From the NCBI GenBank assembly GCA_005656395.1, contig SRSI01000002.1, forward strand, positions 124,001 through 188,000: 64,000 bases of DNA, read 5' to 3'. Position numbers and translations under genes: made by a program. Below, in pieces: positions 38,289 to 49,401 of the stretch; the first letter of the stretch is position 1, and the number at the start of each line of letters is the position of its first letter. This DNA is from Strongyloides papillosus. Its lineage: Eukaryota > Nematoda > Chromadorea > Rhabditida > Strongyloididae. The notes under the pieces are model-generated. The model did not search any database and was not told the origin of the DNA. It was given only the letters and a program-made list of their open reading frames with translations.

Positions 38289-39795
38289 TTTACATATTCT
38301 TTTAGAGATAAAATTACTTATTTTGTTCATTTAATCATATCTATTTCGTTGCTTTTACTATTATCAAATCGTTTTATGAAACTTTTCAATGTATAAATAC
38401 TATTGTATAAAGTATTAATTTTCCTATACTTTTATGAGATTTTTGTGTGAAAATAACTTTAAAATAATTTTTAGAAAATATTCAATTTACCTCTTTCCCA
38501 TCTCTGTCAAAATAGTTTTTTGTGTTATTTTTATAAATACAAAATAACTAGTTATCTTATCAAACTGCTACAATGTACAAATAAATTACTATTGATAAAT
38601 TGTTTATTACCAAATTAATAAATATACGAAAAGTGATTATTAAAAAATTTCTGCAATTTATTTTAATTTAGACAATTTTCGATTTTAAAAAAATGAACAC
38701 AATATACAAAATTCCTAAAAATAAGAAGGTCTTACTAATGGTAATAAATTTAATCGAATTTTGTTAAACAATAAGTTAAATGATTATTATCCATACTTTT
38801 ATTATTTTTAAAAACAAACTTTATATTTTACAATTACAAAACAAAGTTTTATAATGTTAATTCTTTCACACCATGTACAACAAAGTTGTAAAACCTAAAA
38901 TATGCTTAGAATCTAGAATTCTTTATGAAATTTACAAAATTATGGTGATATGTACCTTGATTACAAAACAAGATATTTATTGTTAAACTTGATTTATTTT
39001 AAATAAATATCATATGAATAATAAAAAATTAAATTACTTAAATTATTTATAAGAATAACTCAATTTAATATAATAAAATATTTACTTAATTAATTAAAAC
39101 TTATTTACCACATTATCAACTTTATTTTTCATAAATTATAATTTATTGAAAATAAAAATAGTCTCAATTAACTTCATTTTTAAATTAAAAAAATACTGAG
39201 TCAAATGAATAACCTTTTTTTATAAAAAATATATATAATTTCCTACTAACTTGAAAAGAATTTTAAATTTTTGTCAGCTTTAAATAAAAAATTGTTATTT
39301 TGGAAATATAATTACATATGTAAAAATTATTTATTTAAATTACGTTAACAAGTGCCACAAAAATTTAATATAAATTACAAAGTATTTTTGAAAATAATTA
39401 TACATAAAAATTAAATGCTAAAAAAATAGCTTTTTTCTAATACCATTTAGAAATTTTTAAAAATTACTTTATATAATAAAAAATATTACTTTAAACAAAT
39501 ATTTCTTATGTATCCATTTATTATTAATTTACTAAAGTATAAAATGAAATTTTTGTTATTTAATTACTTTATTTCTGCTTAATTTCCAATAAATACAGTA
39601 TTGTTTACGCTTCAAACCCTTAGTTGAAGTGAAAGAAAAAATTTTTCTGTTTATATATACCCTTAAAAAACCTTAAGCAGTAAAAACTATAAAAAACAAT
39701 CAGAAATGTTTAACAGAATTTAGTAAAAATTGATCAAAATTATTAAAATTAAAATAAAATTTTGTAGAGAAATCGACGTTTCGTATCTGACAGCA
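38289..39795. other. AT-rich spacer between tRNA genes
   Basis: Nothing recognised apart from long A/T runs. Confidence 0.4.
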
Positions 39796-39866
39796 GCGTT
39801 GATGGTTAAGTGGTATAATTCTCGCCTGCCACGCGGGAGTCCCGGGTTCGATTCCCGGTCAACGCA
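39796..39866 (+). tRNA. tRNA-Gly(GCC)
   Basis: 71 bases: acceptor GCGTTGA/TCAACGC, D-arm GTTAAGTGGTATAATTC, anticodon arm CTCGCCTGCCACGCGGG (GCC), T-arm CCGGGTTCGATTCCCGG, discriminator A. A 66-codon frame overlapping it (39730-39930) is a shadow. Confidence 0.95.
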
Positions 39867-40494
39867 TTCTGTTTTTCATTTTTCTAGTCTTAAATTTTTT
39901 GTTTATCAGTATTTTTGTATATTTGTGTAAAAAAATTAAGGAATTTTTATAAATATAAATTTGTAATGTGACAACACATTATGATCCACGTGTTCTAAGA
40001 AATCAAAACAAACACATGAAGAATATTATTATCACACATCATGAATATTAATATAAACACGGTCCAATAAGAACAAGACATTTTAATACACTTACCTCAA
40101 GAAACCAATATAAAAAGATAATCTTCCGGACAACCATGCAGTCTAGCATTTGTGCTCAATATGTTGTTACTTTATGTGTATACTTCCTTTCTTTTCTCTT
40201 ATCAAATAAACTTATATTTTATCATCCGCCTTCTTCATTAATTTCTATATAACATATTTGTTAATCTGTGATCATTTTCTTTGATTAAAATTATCTCTAA
40301 ATCATTTTTCTATATTGAATATCCTATACTTTCAAGAAGATTTGCGGTTATTCTTTATACGTACGGAAACAACATTAAAAAAAATGCAAATTGTCTAATG
40401 CATTCATAAAGTATAAGCAAAACGTCAATTTCGTAACGTAGCATTAACTAGCACTGCTAATAGTCTGTATTATAGAAGATTTTAAAACATTCTA

Positions 40495-40567
40495 CGATCT
40501 TGACAGGACTCGAACCTGCAATCTTTTGCTCCGAAGGCAGACGCGTTAGCCATTACGCTACAAGATC
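40495..40567 (-). tRNA. tRNA-Arg(UCG)
   Basis: 73 bases: acceptor GATCTTG/CAAGATC, D-arm GCGTAATGGCTAACGC, anticodon loop CTTCGGA (TCG), T-arm GCAGGTTCGAGTCCTGT, discriminator G. The anticodon stem TCTGC/GCAAA has one C-A mismatch. Confidence 0.88.
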
Positions 40568-40808
40568 GGACGCCTAGGACCGTATTTAGTTGGCTACCGA
40601 GCAACAATATGCGTTACTAATTGTAAAATCTATAGAATATCACAATTAATCATTACATGTTGTTTTAATATATGTAAGATTTTACAAAACATTTGTTAAC
40701 ATAAACAACTATTAGTAATTTTTATATATTAAATAATAAATTTTATTGGAAAACACTGTCTATTATAAAAAGTCAATGTAATTAAAATATTTAGTCATTA
40801 AGATTTGG

Positions 40809-40841
40809 GTCTTGAGGGTTGACAGGGTTTCCCCTCAAGAC
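40809..40841. other. Perfect 10-base-pair hairpin
   Basis: GTCTTGAGGG and CCCTCAAGAC are separated by 13 bases (TTGACAGGGTTTC). It is GC-richer than the surroundings and lies about 240 bases from tRNA-Arg. The role is unknown: a small RNA, a transcript-end structure or chance. Confidence 0.4.
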
Positions 40842-41107
40842 AATAATATGCAATATTATTACTATTACAAAAAAATTTTGTTAGTTTAACAATTCTTTTT
40901 ACTTTATTTTTTGTCATATTTTGCGCTTTTAAAGTTATTTTTTGAAATTTTTAATGTATTTTGTACATTTATGATAATATTTCTACACAATATTAAATTT
41001 TTCTTCTTTATTAACCATTTTTGTATAGTTTTATATTTATTGCATATAAAAAAGAATGTTATTAATGATACATTAAGTGAGATAATTTTATTATATAACG
41101 GTGTCTT

Positions 41108-41489
41108 CCCATTATATCCCATTCTCAGAATGTCCCCTTTTTGGAAAAATGTTTGTTTAAAATTCATAATAACGAAAATCATCGTCAAATTGTTATTTAG
41201 AGCCATTATTTTTGTGCAGCATTTGTTTAAGTGGATTTTTAAGATTTTTTTTCGAAAAAAATGCACAATACTTTTATTAATTTATCAATAAAGTTGTGCC
41301 ATGTCCTCCCTTTGTTTAGCACTGCCATAATCTAGCCCTCGTATAGGGGATGAATAAAAACATTCTACAAATTATTTATTTATTTTTAATAAGTTCGTCG
41401 CCGTTATTCCGAACTATCTCCGAATATACTTCACAAAATAAAAAAACATTTTTCTAAAAAGGCGACATTCTGGAAATGGGATATAATGG
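41108..41489. mobile_element. 382-base inverted-repeat element
   Basis: cccattatatcccattctca at 41108, continuing with gaatgtccccttttt, is mirrored by aaaaaggcgacattctggaa at 41456, continuing with atgggatataatgg. The arms are about 35 bases and enclose copy 2 of the ~160-base dispersed repeat. Two opposed ~120-codon frames across 40904-41291 are AT-rich shadows. Confidence 0.4.
41230..41395 (+). repeat. Dispersed ~160-base repeat, copy 2
   Basis: Shares with the other copies a left part (ttttcgaaaaaaatgcac, then tttatcaataa), a GC-richer core (gtcctccctttgtttagcac, tgccataatctagccctcgt) and a right part (aaaaacattctacaaattat). It is non-coding. Confidence 0.55.
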
Positions 41490-42039
41490 TCCGTAACTTA
41501 AAAAAATTAGTAAAATTGATGGGATATAATTTAAAGTTTTATTATGTAGATAAAATAAAAGAACTCTTTTAATTCGGGAATTACATACATTTTAATATAT
41601 GAGGATAAAATTTCCTAAATATACAAATGTTAAAACGATTATCTTATATATTTTATTTTTTCATTTAAAACGATAAACAACCAAATATATTAGATTATTA
41701 ATCATATAACTTTGTTTTGGATATGTAGAATTGAAAATATAAAATAATTTACCAAGATCTTTTAAAAATAATAATTTTAATTAAATAACTGAGATTAAAG
41801 TTAATTTAGTCAGTCCATTGTATTGTTTATTTTTCATTCAATTGATAAAATAATAATTTCATACTTCTTTAAATTGTTTTATAAAAAAGAAAACAACGTT
41901 TTTTATAAATTATCTTGATCAAGTATTAACTTTTTAATTAATCTTTTTTGTAATTATATGACTTTTTTTACATTATTATAAGTACTCTTAAACTTGAGAA
42001 AGTTTGTTGGCCAATAAAGTATGGTACCGCCTTCGGCCT

Positions 42040-42450
42040 ATTTAGTATCACACCGCTAACGCGTAGTATTAAAAACGGGATTTTGCAAAAATGACGCTTT
42101 TCCGCGTCGTTTTTGTTAAATCTCATATCTTCGAGGCGCACCGTAAAAGTAATATTAAAATTTTTTCTATTGTTATTTTTATTAAAAATTAGATATTATG
42201 CTTTTTTAAAAATTTAAAAATTTCAATTTTGAAGGTGTTTTTCACCTCAAAAAATACCCAAAAATGGCACTTTTTGGGACTTTGCAGAGGCTACCACGAG
42301 ATTTCAAAAAATATGAGATAGGTCTCATTCGATTTCTAAACTTCTTATCTACAACATATTTTTTTTTCAAAGAAGGTTTTATGGCTCGGAAAGAAGTTAT
42401 GAGGCAAAAAAACAGTTTACTTCAAAAAGTACCAAATTTTAAATGATAAG
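42040..42450 (+). repeat. Foldback element, left arm
   Basis: Reverse complement of about 43225-43625; matching points sum to ~85675. From 42131 inward the match is close, including a 60-codon frame present in both arms (MALFGTLQRLP...), which has no recognised family. Outward of 42131 similarity weakens but persists to cacaccgctaa at 42051-42061, the mirror of the 5' end of the tRNA-His gene. Confidence 0.65.
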
Positions 42451-43224
42451 GTTCGAAAAACATAATTTTTTTAGTATTTTTACATATCTTTAAATAATTA
42501 GTATAAAAAAGTAAAAAAAATGAAAAAATTCTAAAAATACTACCAATTTTTAAAGTCATGACAATTATTCGTTGTTCTCACTAAAAAAAACTTTTTTTTC
42601 ATTGTTTTGTGGTATTATAAGTTATATAATGAAAACAAATTGAGTAATTCTTAAGCCAAGTATAAAAACTTTTAGTGTCTTGCTCACTGAAATAACAAAA
42701 AGTCCCATAATCACCAATAAATCCAACCAAATGATCAACCAAATATATAATATTTTAGCAATATATTAAATTCTCTAGTAACAGTTGAATTTCTGAAGAG
42801 ATTATTCAAACTTTCAATATAGATATTCAAAACATTTTGTTAATTCATCAGTAGTGCATAATTACATATTATATAAAAGATCCTAAGGCTTTTAGAAAGT
42901 TCATTTCTTTTTTTTGTTTGTACATTAGCATGTTTAGATTGAGACAGCTGGTTTTAGATCTTAATAAAGCGAATTTTTTTTGCAGGCATATTGAGATAGG
43001 TAAATAAATCAAATAGTTAAAATAAATTAATTGTTTATGCCTTTATAGCTAACAATTGTTAGCATTTTTAGTCAAAAATCTCTTTGTTTTAATAAAGAGC
43101 CTGTTGGCATTTTTTACATGTTTAATGTTTGCTTTTTTTTTTTATTTGCATTCTTCAAATATTTTATAATATATATTTTTAATTTTAAGTATGTTTTATA
43201 ACTTTAACAATTAATTTTTTATCA

Positions 43225-43625
43225 TTTTTACTGTAAAATTTGGTACCTTTTGAGGTAAACTTACTTTTTGCCTCGTAACTTTTTTCCGAGCCATAAAACC
43301 TCCTTTGAAAAAAAAATATGTTGTAGATAAGAAGTTTAGGAATCGAATGAGACCTATCTCATATTTTTTGAAAATTCGTGGTAGCCTCTGCAAAGTCCCA
43401 AAAAGTGCCATTTTTGGGTATTTTTTGAGGTGAAAACCACCTTCAAAATTGAAATTTTTAAATTTTTAAAAAAGCATAATACATAATTTTTAATAAAAAT
43501 AACAATACAAAATGTTTGAATATCACTTTTACGGTGCGCCCTAAAGTTATAAAAATGCTCCTCCTCCCGCCAAAATACGCGAAAAAGCATAAAATCCGGT
43601 CATCTTACCGGTGTGGTATAGTGGT
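43225..43625 (-). repeat. Foldback element, right arm
   Basis: Mirror of the arm at 42040-42450, separated by ~775 bases of AT-rich DNA. Its outer end runs into the tRNA-His gene. The element resembles a long-TIR non-autonomous transposon; no transposase is present. Confidence 0.65.
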
Positions 43626-43678
43626 TAGTACTCCACGTTGTGGCCGTGGCGACGTAGGTTCGATTCCTGCAATAGGCA
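43607..43678 (+). tRNA. tRNA-His(GUG), degraded acceptor stem
   Basis: D-arm GTATAGTGGTTAGTAC, anticodon arm CCACGTTGTGGCCGTGG (loop TTGTGGC, GTG) and T-arm GTAGGTTCGATTCCTGC are all good. The acceptor ACCGGTG/AATAGGC pairs at only four of seven positions. The 5' half lies in the right arm of the foldback element, so it may have been replaced by element sequence. Probably a pseudogene. Confidence 0.7.
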
Positions 43679-44687
43679 TTCCCTTTGTAAAATATATGGT
43701 AGAAATTATATTGTATGATATAGTTTTCCTTTTTAATTCTATCCATTTATATTAACTTCATATAAAAAAATCAGAATGATTACTATCTAGACACTTATTT
43801 TATTAGATATCTAAATGTTTATGTAGAAAATTATAGATAAAAAGAAAGTAAATTATCTTAATTATAGTTATTCTTACAAAAAATAATTTAGTAATTATAT
43901 TGCGAACAACAAATAAATTTAATTTATTTTTAAACTAAAGAAAAAACCATATTTGCCATTTAAAGTTTATTTTATTATACAAAGAGTTGTTTTTAAAATG
44001 TAAAAAACTATATACTATTAGTGTGAAGCAATCGACACAATAAATTTACTACTTATTTACATGAGTTCTAAAAATTAAAAGAAACAGATTAAAAATGACT
44101 TCATAATAATAAAAAATAGTAAAACACTCTTTATTTAAAAATAGCAGAAATTTAACCGTATTTTTATTAAACAGAGATAAAACATATTTATCTCAAAAAA
44201 TCGTTTCTTAAATACAGCTTAATATGTTGTATTTCTAAACATCTTTTTACTTTATCAATACAACATAAAACATGCATTACAAAACTTTGAACAAACTTAA
44301 TTTGAATATTATGAGTCTTCCCGGTGGTAAAGTCATAAACTAGTTAAATTAATAAAATAATATAATATGGGTGAAGTAGTGAACGCGTTTCTCTTGCACG
44401 AAAGTGTTCTGTGTATTGGAAAAATAAATTACTATTTTTTATATAAACATAGTAGCATTTTAACAATATTCTTTTTTTTATATATTACTATGTTTTTTTG
44501 TGACTCCATACTTATACGAAGTAGCATTTAAACACGGTTTTAACATTACTTAAAACATAATACTCCTCCAAATTTTTGTAAAAATGTGTATTTAAAAAAA
44601 ATGCGTCTACTACTCCACACTAAATATAAATATTTTACTGGTTTGTGATTTATCTAAAACATGTTTGTTTTTTACAAAAACATGATT
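43679..44687. other. AT-rich spacer between tRNA genes
   Basis: No further feature was recognised. Confidence 0.4.
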
Positions 44688-44769
44688 CGTTTGGGACGAG
44701 ATTCGAACTCGCGCGGGCAAAGCCCAACGGCTTAGCAGGCTGGCCCCTTAACCACTCGGGCACCCAAAC
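44688..44769 (-). tRNA. tRNA-Ser(GCU)
   Basis: 82 bases: acceptor GTTTGGG/CCCAAAC, D-arm CCCGAGTGGTTAAGGGG, anticodon loop CTGCTAA (GCT), variable arm TTGGGCTTTGCCC, T-arm GCGAGTTCGAATCTCGT, discriminator G. The anticodon stem CCAGC/GCCGT has two mismatches, so activity is uncertain. Confidence 0.85.
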
Positions 44770-45148
44770 ACGTTCCGGCCAACGTTTATGTTTTCCACCA
44801 AGAGTTTACTACGTATATTTTATTAAGTTATATAATCACTAAAAACGATTTATAAATATTAAATTAACCAACCGTTTTGTTATTCTTAATAAATGTAAAT
44901 AAAAATAATTTAATTTTGAAATAATTATAAAATTTTTTTAAAGTAAAAATATATTATTAGTTAAATATTTTTTTATTCTTTTTACAATATAAATTTAAAA
45001 TTATACGTATCTTAATTTTTTTTTATTGAAAAACAGTAGAGAAAAAATAACGTTAAAATATTATTGTAACATAAAATTTTATAAATTCTTACTAAAAAAA
45101 CGTTTTAAAATTGTTTTATTAGAAAATATAAAAACTGTCAAAAAGTAT

Positions 45149-45269
45149 TGACGGAAGTGGGATTTGAACCCACGCCTCGATAACGAGATCAGAATACCCA
45201 GTGATGATGTAGAACCTACATAAGTTACGTACTTGAGTCTGACGCCTTAGACTACTCGGCCATTTCGCC
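45149..45269 (-). tRNA. tRNA-Leu(CAA) with 37-base intron
   Basis: 121 bases including a 37-base intron after position 37. Anticodon stem TCAGA/TCTGA with loop CTCAAG plus T (CAA), variable arm TCTCGTTATCGAG, T-arm GTGGGTTCAAATCCCAC. The acceptor GGCGAAA/TTCCGTC has one mismatch and one G-T pair. An intron is usual in this isoacceptor in eukaryotes. Confidence 0.9.
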
Positions 45270-46271
45270 TGTTGAAAAGGATATTTACTTCTACAAAATT
45301 AAATTATGTTTAGAGAAATCATCAAATAAGTACATATATGACGACTTTTATACAACTAAGTTTAATGTTGTATAGCAATGTTGAATACAATTATTTTTGA
45401 CAGTTTAAATAAAAAATAAAATAGTAAAGCATTTTTTTTTAAATTTACATTAACTTAAGTAAAATATTTTAATGTTTATACTGGTCTCCCAATAGCCAGT
45501 GAAGACTGAATCAAATAACCAACAAATTCAGATAAATTGATATATTATATAAAAAACTATAAAGCGTTATAAAAAAATAAAGGATTACAATATTACTTAC
45601 CCAAGTAACCCTTGGTCGTCACTATAACAAATATATGACTATCTCATATAAAACTAGGCCTTATATACTAACTAATTTGTCATCGTAAATACTATTACTC
45701 TTAATAATATACATAGTTTAATTTAAAATAAACAAAATTTTGAAATAACCGCTGTTTTTCAAATATAAATATTTTTGAAAACAATAATATTCAGAGAATT
45801 TAAAATACATGAATTTTGACAGAATATATTTTTTACTCTTTTAATATAATAATTTACAATTTGAGTATTTTTTTTATTGTTTACAAAATAAGAACACAAA
45901 AAAAAGCTTGCTTATATAGGAGGCAATAATTTTTTTTTTAAAGTATAAATATAAAAAAGCAAATTAAAAAAAAATTTATTAAATTTATAAAAAACAAATA
46001 AAAAAGCATAATTATGCAAATTAAAAAAACGTCCAATTTATTCATTATTATTTGCACCATTGATAACATTCTAAAATGGAAATATTTACTATTATATTTT
46101 TTAATTTAAGTATACTTACGGTTATTTTATGTTTAAGAGCAATTGAAGAGAGTGAAAATCCACCAAATGTGTTCTTAAAACTGTTACTTGATATTTGACA
46201 AATGTTAAATATGGCTTCAAAGAATTTTTCTACGTTTTATCGCCATGTATACATTTTGTAATAATAAATAG
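45270..46271. other. AT-rich spacer
   Basis: No gene or repeat was recognised. Confidence 0.4.
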
Positions 46272-47134
46272 TTACATAGCTCCATAAATTGCTTTTGATA
46301 TATGATGATACTTGTGCCTTATCCCTTGGAAATCAACATAGCATTTTTGTAACTCATTAATCTCCTTCTCGTCTACCAAGCAAATCCACAAGTATTTTTT
46401 ATCTTTTTTTGTAAACTAAAATTAATTATAAATATAAAGGCCAATAAAGTAATTTTTATAAAAATATAAACTTACAAAAGCTCTTGGTACAAATGTTGAT
46501 ATTTTGCCAAAATTATCCAAAAATGTTATTAAGTTTTCTGTTATGTGATAACGCATGTCACTATCGAGAAGTTTTCTGCAAAATAAAAGATAAGAACAAG
46601 AATAGTAAACTTACTTGAAAGTGGAATGCTACTTGTAATGCTGTTAAAGAATATTTTTTTTATGGTAAGCCAGATTCGTATTGTTTCGTATAATACCTCC
46701 TTCTGCATTGATAATTGTCCTTAAAAAAATAATCCAGCATCATCATTTTCCTTTGTAAAGACCTCCTCAAATTTCCATAATGGTATCAATAAAAATTTAC
46801 TGCTTTTACTGATTATACCATTATTTACTTTGTACATATTAAGAAGTCTGTTCCGTTTTGATCTATGTTTTTTCATAAAAATATTTGAGAATTAATGCCA
46901 GAGTGAAGAAGAGGGATCCTTGCAATATTTTTCCATGTCATTGTTGAGAAGTTTCTGCACCCATGCTTCACTCACTGATAAAAAATTGTGCCCACCCGCA
47001 TCGATTAGAATTTCCAAAGTTGTACTAAACTCAGGCTTCATTAGTTGAATTTTTACTTTTCTCCCTCTTCTTCTGGTACCAACATCATCTTCTTCCTCAA
47101 TTTGGAGGTCACCGCTCTCACTTATATTGTCCAT
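46272..47134 (-). pseudogene. Three-exon unknown gene with disabling changes
   Basis: Exon 1 starts at 47134 with an acidic N-terminus (DLQIEEEDDVGTRRRGRK), then LIDAGGHNFLSVSEAWVQKL. It hits TAA at 46892, continues in the same frame for ~60 codons (KKHRSKRNRLLNMYKVNNG, then LLIPLWKFEEVFTK), and needs a frame change near a T-run to reach INAEGGIIRNNTNLAYH. A GTAAGT donor follows at 46614. Exon 2 (46476-46575) gives MRYHITENLITFLDNFGKIS and joins exon 3 (46272-46415) in frame: KKYLWICLVDEKEINELQKC to IYGAM and a stop. The introns are 39 and 60 bases. The gene structure is convincing but at least three stops or frameshifts break exon 1. No family was recognised. Confidence 0.5.
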
Positions 47135-47351
47135 TTAGTTCAATCTAAAAAATAAAAAGTTTTGAAATTATAAGAAAAAAATGATATGAAATAGTAACAA
47201 AAAAGTTATTGGAATAATAAGATTTAATGGAAAAGTAAAAATAAGAAGACAAATGTAATCGAGGAATAAAGTTGTTAGAAAACAAAAGTAACGTCGTAAA
47301 AGAAAAGTTGAAACTAACCTTTTATTGAAATAACAAATAAATTAATTTAGT

Positions 47352-47679
47352 TGAAAATACGCCAAATATCAAACTTAAAGATTTTAAAAGTATTGAAGTA
47401 TGTAATGAAATAAACAGTGCTATTGGTATTCCAGTTATGTGGTTAACAACAGTTGATTGTATACATGTAATAGATTCTGTGTTATATAAAGATTCTTTTC
47501 AATTTTCATTATCAGACGTTATTTCATATAAAAAAGAATCCTGTATAGATATTTCCAATTACTTAGGCTTCATTTTTAGTGAATATGTTTCATTCGGGAC
47601 TAACGATAGATCTAAAAACTACATAAAACAATTAGAATATCAGATAACAAGAAATCTTTTTTATTCTAGTAATAATTAA
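47352..47679 (+). CDS. Unknown protein, probable terminal exon
   Basis: An open frame of ~109 codons follows an ATTTAG acceptor-like sequence and ends in TAA. It contains LKDFKSIEVCNEINSAIGIP, MWLTTVDCIHVIDSVLYKD and SCIDISNYLGFIFSEYVSFG. Residue composition is protein-like and the frame has no internal stop. It is divergently oriented to the broken gene at 46.3-47.1 kb; the two share a ~220-base AT-rich intergenic stretch. Upstream exons were not found. No domain was recognised. Confidence 0.35.
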
Positions 47680-48393
47680 AACAATGGTATTATGTATATC
47701 TCATTTTTTTATGACGGTGGTGTTTTTTATGTACATATTTAAAATTTTAATTTTCTTAAAACGCAAATCTTTTTTATATGAAAGCAAAATAACATGAGTA
47801 TGCAAATTAAAATTCTTTAGAAAACCAATTTATTTTCATAAAGCAAAAAAGCAAAATAAAAAATTTTTTTGTGTGGACATAGTTTTATACAAATTAAGTA
47901 TATTTTAAAAATAAAATTGTACCCTCAAAAAGAATTTAGATGAATATAAAAAATATTAATAATTGTGGCTTTTTTGTTTTCATATTTGCTAGTTTACTTT
48001 TTAAGAATATTCCATTTTAAAAAATTTTGTTGTTACATAAAATTATATTTTAAGATTTTGTGTTAAATTTAATTTTGATTTAATAATTTGGTAAACTTTA
48101 TTATATTAATTGTTTTATCAAGTTTTGCTATTTTTTGTATTATCGTAATAAATTTATTATTAATACACTTTTCAAAAAGTATAAATAAAAATTTAAAAAG
48201 CAATTAAACGATTTTATATGATATATTTCATTAAATTGCTATCTATTATCATATTTAGAATACATCTACATGACTTATTAAATATTTTACAGCAAACAAC
48301 AATCAAAAACATTCAAGAAAAATAAATAAAAATTGGTGAAAATTAATAATATTAAAATAATAACCTATAGACAAATAAATCATTCCGGGCATA
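47680..48393. other. AT-rich spacer
   Basis: No feature was recognised. Confidence 0.4.
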
Positions 48394-48467
48394 GATTTCG
48401 TGGTGTAGTCGGTTATCACATCTGTCTAACACACAGAAGGTCGGCGGTTCGAATCCGCCCGAAATCA
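48394..48467 (+). tRNA. tRNA-Val(AAC)
   Basis: 74 bases: acceptor GATTTCG/CGAAATC, D-arm GTGTAGTCGGTTATCAC, anticodon arm TCTGTCTAACACACAGA (AAC), T-arm GGCGGTTCGAATCCGCC, discriminator A. Confidence 0.95.
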
Positions 48468-48578
48468 TTCTTTTTGATATTTTGTTAGATTTATTTTGTT
48501 TTAAAACAAATTACTTTTCAAATTCATTCTTTTGAGGTAAAAATTGTTTGATTTTTTAGTAAAATACCTCAAGAAGAC

Positions 48579-48652
48579 TGGCCATAGCCGGGTTCGAACC
48601 GGCGACCTTCTGCGTGTAAAGCAGACGTGATAACCGACTACACCATACGGTA
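48579..48652 (-). tRNA. tRNA-Val(UAC)
   Basis: 74 bases: D-arm GTGTAGTCGGTTATCAC, anticodon arm TCTGCTTTACACGCAGA (TAC), T-arm GCCGGTTCGAACCCGGC, discriminator A. The acceptor TACCGTA/TATGGCC lacks pairing at its two outermost positions, so function is uncertain. It lies 112 bases from tRNA-Val(AAC) in opposite orientation. Confidence 0.85.
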
Positions 48653-48774
48653 ACACGTCAACTCTACAATGTCTTTTTTACAAATTCGCCGTGATACATA
48701 AAACTCCAAATTTGTGTTAAAAGTACCTTTTCAAAATAAGTTTAAGTGTGGAGTATTAACAAATATAATAATAA

Positions 48775-48930
48775 AAAAACATCAAAATTACACTATTTTT
48801 ATCAATTTGTTAATAAGTCTTGACCCGTGGCCTCCCTTTAACTAGCATCGCATAGTCTAGCCCTCATATAAGGAATTGGAAGAAATATTCTACGAATTAT
48901 TTTTTAACAAAATTCTACTGATACAGTCAT
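48775..48930 (+). repeat. Dispersed ~160-base repeat, copy 3
   Basis: Core gtggcctccctttaactagc followed by atcgcatagtctagccctca, then gaaatattctacgaattatt. It aligns with copy 2 and with the right-arm copy. Confidence 0.55.
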
Positions 48931-49362
48931 AATAAAAATTTTTTAAAAAAAAAAATTTTCGATGCAATATTTTTTTGTTTATACAGTTTTACTTTAAGCA
49001 TGTCATATTTTTGAAAAAAAACACAAGATTTATTTATTTTTTTAAAAGACAAAGGAAGAAAATTATTACCATTTTTCGGGAAAATGTATATACTATGTGT
49101 ACTTTTGTTTTTTTTAAAGTGACAGAAAAATTTTAAGTGAATGAAATGAAATAAGTGTAGGGTTGGTACATTTTCGATGTCGTCGGTTTATAAAACCCAG
49201 TTTCTCGGTAGTCGAGAATACTGAGGTTTGCATTTTATTAATTGCATAGTAGAAATGCATTATTTTTACTATGAAATTTCTAAAATGCATTTTTTGTTAA
49301 AAAACCGTGGTTTTTCTAAATCGCGTTTTTTGACAGAAAATTTTGAATAGTTGACGTGCACC
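48931..49362. other. Unique sequence next to the inner duplication breakpoint
   Basis: Contains several tgcatttt/aaatgcat palindromic words at 49228-49300 and a slightly GC-richer patch near 49160-49230 (gatgtcgtcggtttataaaa). No gene was found. Confidence 0.35.
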
Positions 49363-49401
49363 CTTGGAAGGCGGCCATGCTGATCATTAAACCATAAACG
49401 C
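49363..49401 (-). pseudogene. tRNA-Gly(UCC) 5' half, truncated
   Basis: Minus strand gives the first 39 bases of the tRNA-Gly gene with two changes (GTGTAATGG becomes TTTAATGA), ending CTTCCAAG in the anticodon loop. The 3' half is absent; unrelated sequence follows. Confidence 0.9.

Noticed and set aside
40904..41291. Two opposed ~120-codon open frames
   Set aside because: Both are Phe/Ile/Lys-rich translations of AT-rich DNA on opposite strands, with no motif or splice context; they overlap an inverted-repeat element.
42264..43411. MALFGTLQRLP... frames as a gene pair
   Set aside because: The same 60-codon frame lies in both arms of a foldback element and is short with no family, so the repeat explains it.
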